In this document: piece after piece, positions 41,945 to 44,579 of the stretch
Numbering within the stretch: position 1 is the stretch's first letter
Layout: every line of letters begins with the position of its first letter
Assembly (NCBI GenBank): GCA_024635865.1
Contig: JAGXIB010000230.1
Location: forward strand, 1-44,579
Reading direction: 5' to 3'
From: Flavobacteriales bacterium
GTDB lineage: Bacteria; Bacteroidota; Bacteroidia; Flavobacteriales_D; Parvicellaceae
Length of the DNA: 44,579 nt
Translations under genes and position numbers: made by a program
The notes under the pieces: model-generated
What the model was told of the DNA's origin: nothing
Databases searched by the model: none
The model's input: the letters and a program-made list of their open reading frames with translations, nothing else

Positions 41945-43993
41945 TTACTTAGATTGATCTAATTTTCTTACCATTGTTAAAATAGTAGCTAAAGCGACTG
42001 TCTCTCCGGTTTCGTCATAAACATCAACTAAGAACTTTACGATTCCTTTTGCTATATCGTCTTCTGATTTTTTCTCCTGATCAATTTTCTCTTTTACAGT
42101 AAAACGAACTCCGATAGTTGTTCCTGGATAAACAGGCTTAACAAATCGACACTCATCAATACCATAATTTAATAATACTGGTCCTTTTTTAGGGTCAACA
42201 AACATTCCTGCAGCTTTAGAAAGAATGTAATACCCATGTGCTACTTTATTCTCGAAAATAGTACCTTCTAGTGAAGTTATGTCTACGTGTGCATAAAAGT
42301 TATCTCCACTCACTTGAGCAAAATTATTTATATCAGACTCTAGTACTGTATGTTTATGAGTAAAGACAGTATCTCCAATAGTTAGTTCTTCAAAGTGTTG
42401 TCTAAATACGTGAGGGTTAGCTTCTGGTTGGTTTGCTCCAACTTGAAACTGTTTTGTAATGGCTGTAATGGTTTGTGGGTGCCCTTGAATTGAAGTTCGT
42501 TGTAAGTAATGTAATATACCTCTTTTCCCTCCCATTTCTTCACCTCCACCAGCTCTTCCTGGTCCTCCATGTGTTAATAATGGCATTGGAGATCCGTGCC
42601 CTGTACTTTCTTTAGCACAAGATTCATTCAGTACTAAAATACGACCGTTGGTGTGAGCAGCTTCAACAACAAACTCGGTAGCGATATTATCATCAGCTGT
42701 AATGATCGAAGTAACTAATGATCCTTTCCCCATTTTGACTAATTCAACAGCTTCGTCTAAATTTTTGTAAGGAATTAAAGTAGAAACAGGTCCGAAAGCT
42801 TCAATATTGTGTACGTCTGTTTTTTCGAATGGTTTATTATTTCTAAATAGGATAGGAGAGAAGAATGCTCCTTTTTCTTTGTCACCGCCTATAATGTCAA
42901 AGTTGTCTAAATCTCCATAAACAACCTCTTGAGATTGCATCAATAACTCTACATTTTCTTTTACTCTTTCTACTTGTAGACGAGATGCTAAAGCTCCCAT
43001 TCTTACTCCTTCAATAGAAGGGTCTCCTATTGTGTTTTTAGCTAACCTTGAGTTTAAAGCAGTTTGCACGTCATCAATTAAATTCTCAGGAACTAGTATA
43101 CGTCTAATTGCAGTACATTTTTGACCGGCTTTTACGGTCATTTCTTTTTGAACTTCTTTTATGAAAATATCAAATTCAGGAGTTCCTGGTTTGGCATCTT
43201 CTCCAAGAACAGAAGCATTTAAAGAATCTGCCTCTAGGTTGAAAGGTACAGAGTTTTGTATAATATTATCTTGATTCTTTAATTTTCTACCTGTTAATGC
43301 TGACCCAGTAAAAGTAACAATGTCTTGATAGTTTACATGGTCAATGATGCCATGTCCTTTTCCAGTCACTAATTGTAAGGAACCTTCTGGTAGAATTTTA
43401 GCATCAATAATTTCCCTAACCATTAACTCAGTCAAATAACTAGTAAACTCTGAAGGTTTAACGACAGCAGGAACACCTGCCATTAAGTTAACGGCAATTT
43501 TTTCTAACATTCCCCAAATAGGAAAATTAAAAGCATTAATATGAACAGCAATTCCTTGTTTTGGAACCATGATATGATGTCCAATAAAACTTCCTCCTTT
43601 AGAAAGGGGAGCGGCATCACCGTCAACATAATAGGGTAAATCTGGGAATTGTTTTCTTAAAGAAGCATTGGCAAAAAGGTTTCCAATTCCTCCTTCAATA
43701 TCTATCCATGAATCAATCTTAGTTGCTCCAGTAGCAGCACTTAAAGCATAGAATTTTTTTTTCTGACCATTTAAGTGTAAAGCCAATGCTTTTAACATTA
43801 AACCTCTTTCTTGGAAAGTCATTTTACGTAATGCCTTTCCTCCAACTTTACGTCCATAATCTAAAATAGATTCATAATCTAAACCTGCACTAGAAACACT
43901 TCCAACAAAATCTCCATTAATCGAGTTAAAAACTTCTAATTCAGTTCCTTCTCCATTCATCCATTTTCCTTGTACATAGTTTTGTATGATCAT
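41945..43993 (-). CDS. paaZ: Bifunctional oxepin-CoA hydrolase / semialdehyde dehydrogenase PaaZ
   Basis: PaaZ opens the ring of oxepin-CoA and oxidises the resulting semialdehyde during aerobic phenylacetate degradation. The 682-residue protein has the N-terminal aldehyde dehydrogenase domain (INAFNFPIWG, TFTGSALTGRKLK, catalytic Glu254 in FNLEADSLN, catalytic Cys293 in VKAGQKCTAIRR). Its C-terminal MaoC hydratase domain (from about residue 530) has the catalytic pair Asp564 and His569 in VSGDNFYAHVD. Both active sites are complete and the length matches known PaaZ (about 680). It is cytoplasmic. The other paa genes (paaABCDE, paaG, paaH, paaJ, paaK) are not in the window, so it may be a detached member of the pathway. 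A TATATTTG box sits 28 bases upstream. Confidence 0.93.
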   Translation of the reverse strand: MIIQNYVQGKWMNGEGTELEVFNSINGDFVGSVSSAGLDYESILDYGRKVGGKALRKMTFQERGLMLKALALHLNGQKKKFYALSAATGATKIDSWIDIEGGIGNLFANASLRKQFPDLPYYVDGDAAPLSKGGSFIGHHIMVPKQGIAVHINAFNFPIWGMLEKIAVNLMAGVPAVVKPSEFTSYLTELMVREIIDAKILPEGSLQLVTGKGHGIIDHVNYQDIVTFTGSALTGRKLKNQDNIIQNSVPFNLEADSLNASVLGEDAKPGTPEFDIFIKEVQKEMTVKAGQKCTAIRRILVPENLIDDVQTALNSRLAKNTIGDPSIEGVRMGALASRLQVERVKENVELLMQSQEVVYGDLDNFDIIGGDKEKGAFFSPILFRNNKPFEKTDVHNIEAFGPVSTLIPYKNLDEAVELVKMGKGSLVTSIITADDNIATEFVVEAAHTNGRILVLNESCAKESTGHGSPMPLLTHGGPGRAGGGEEMGGKRGILHYLQRTSIQGHPQTITAITKQFQVGANQPEANPHVFRQHFEELTIGDTVFTHKHTVLESDINNFAQVSGDNFYAHVDITSLEGTIFENKVAHGYYILSKAAGMFVDPKKGPVLLNYGIDECRFVKPVYPGTTIGVRFTVKEKIDQEKKSEDDIAKGIVKFLVDVYDETGETVALATILTMVRKLDQSK

Positions 43994-44020
43994 CTTATAA
44001 ATCGTTTTAAATTAGGTAAA

Positions 44021-44028
44021 CAAATATA
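44021..44028 (-). promoter_or_regulatory. Candidate -7 promoter box (TATATTTG) for paaZ
   Basis: The minus strand reads TATATTTG, identical to the boxes before mvaD and tex, 28 bases from the paaZ ATG. No clear -33 TTTG is seen. Confidence 0.5.
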
Positions 44029-44074
44029 AGAAAAAAAGACGATTATATTAGATTCAACGGTAAGGGATTAAGTC

Positions 44075-44579
44075 TTAATAATTCCATTTATTAGAACCAG
44101 AATCATAAAAGTCAAAACCTACTTTAAATCTAAAGTTAGCATTGTCTAAATTATTGTCAGCTGTTACAAAGTACCCGCCTAATCTAAGTGGTTGTGTCTC
44201 CCCAAATAAACGAACATTAAAAATACGTTCTAATCCTCCAAAAGCTTCAAAATGTGCAAAGTTTTGATCTCTTATTAATAAAGTTCCTGCTCCTCCTACC
44301 AATTGTAATTTTAGTTTGTTAATTAACGGTACTTTATTTAATATGGCTCCTTCGAAATGGTGAATATAGTTGGCTTGAAAATACTCATTTCTTGTATCAA
44401 ATTGATAACCTAATAATTGAAATGAATTTAGTGGGTCAGCAAATAATCCCCTGTCTGAACCTCTAAAATACTTATGCTCTAGGATTCTTAAATTATTTTT
44501 ATTAGTAAAAGTACCAGCGCTTACTTTCCATGTTGAGTATCCTAGTTGTGGAAGTCGAAAGTCATCTTCGGCACTTAAC
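44075..44579 (-). CDS. DUF5686-family outer-membrane protein, 5' part beyond the window
   Basis: The frame is open from the right edge (first full codon ends at 44578) to the stop at 44075, giving the last 167 residues of a longer gene; the TTG at 44302 is an internal leucine. The segment reads LRILEHKYFRGSDRGLFADP, then LNSFQLLGYQF, RNEYFQANYIHHFEGAILNK and LKLQLVGGAG. This matches the C-terminal beta-barrel of Bacteroidota proteins with a carboxypeptidase-like regulatory domain followed by DUF5686. These are outer-membrane proteins of uncertain function. The end (FRFKVGFDFYDSGSNKWNY) looks like a normal final barrel strand plus a short tail. It is upstream of paaZ on the same strand, 81 bases away, but paaZ seems to have its own promoter. 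Confidence 0.82.
   Translation of the reverse strand, partial: LSAEDDFRLPQLGYSTWKVSAGTFTNKNNLRILEHKYFRGSDRGLFADPLNSFQLLGYQFDTRNEYFQANYIHHFEGAILNKVPLINKLKLQLVGGAGTLLIRDQNFAHFEAFGGLERIFNVRLFGETQPLRLGGYFVTADNNLDNANFRFKVGFDFYDSGSNKWNY

Noticed and set aside
42382-42570. 62-codon minus-strand frame inside paaZ
   Set aside because: Out-of-frame shadow within the conserved end of the dehydrogenase domain; not a separate gene or a frameshift in paaZ, which is intact.

Overview
The window looks like chromosome from a marine-type member of the Bacteroidota, most likely order Flavobacteriales. The DNA is AT-rich. Several cargo proteins carry type IX secretion (T9SS) sorting domains, and the T9SS components PorQ and PorP/SprF are encoded here. 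A lipidated TamA-like protein (TamL) and the mevalonate-pathway enzyme MvaD are present. Several genes are preceded by the Bacteroidota promoter element TAnnTTTG, and Shine-Dalgarno sites are largely absent. No phage, insertion sequence, integron or CRISPR array was seen.

Layout. (1) 1-2606: translation operon thrS (5' end cut off)-infC-rpmI-rplT, with a non-AUG infC start and a structured rpmI-rplT spacer. (2) 2631-6336: mvaD, a PHP-type tyrosine phosphatase, and a periplasmic-sensor/PP2C (SpoIIE) phosphatase that is read in two frames. (3) 6398-6777: tRNA-Gly(GCC) and tRNA-Leu(UAA) with a strong terminator. (4) 6993-11231: a 1412-residue secreted subtilase with a type A T9SS signal. (5) 17708 down to 11391, minus strand: a split transketolase interrupted by a von Willebrand A protein, then an NlpC/P60 hydrolase, coaD, and a thioredoxin-fold protein with no cysteine. 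(6) 17899-20724: a small exported protein and a CUB/P-domain protein with a type B T9SS signal. (7) 20836-25200: ychF, porQ, tex. (8) 25273-29912: a 1113-residue adhesin-like protein overlapping a polysaccharide deacetylase gene by one base. (9) 30170-34142: a Lpd-like flavoprotein without its redox disulfide, a second subtilase and a small barrel-like protein. (10) 34185-37571: tamL and a divergent SpoU-type RNA methyltransferase. (11) 37594-41901: an orphan T9SS sorting-domain remnant, a PKD/HYR repeat adhesin, and a PorP/SprF-OmpA fusion that is its likely secretion partner. (12) 41945-44579, minus strand: paaZ, and the 3' end of a DUF5686 outer-membrane protein gene.

How the genes fit together. 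Housekeeping genes alternate with envelope and surface genes. The surface theme is T9SS: PorQ belongs to the cell-surface attachment complex, type A and type B cargo are both encoded, and the 37952-41901 pair looks like a self-contained cargo plus partner module. The most distinctive observations are the PorP/SprF-OmpA pairing, the Lpd-like protein whose active-site cysteines are gone while a CX4C pair sits at its C-terminus, the cysteine-free TlpA-like protein, the frameshifted sensor phosphatase, and the VWA gene inside the transketolase pair. I do not see an unmistakably new defence or mobile system. All family calls were made by reading motifs, not by database search.
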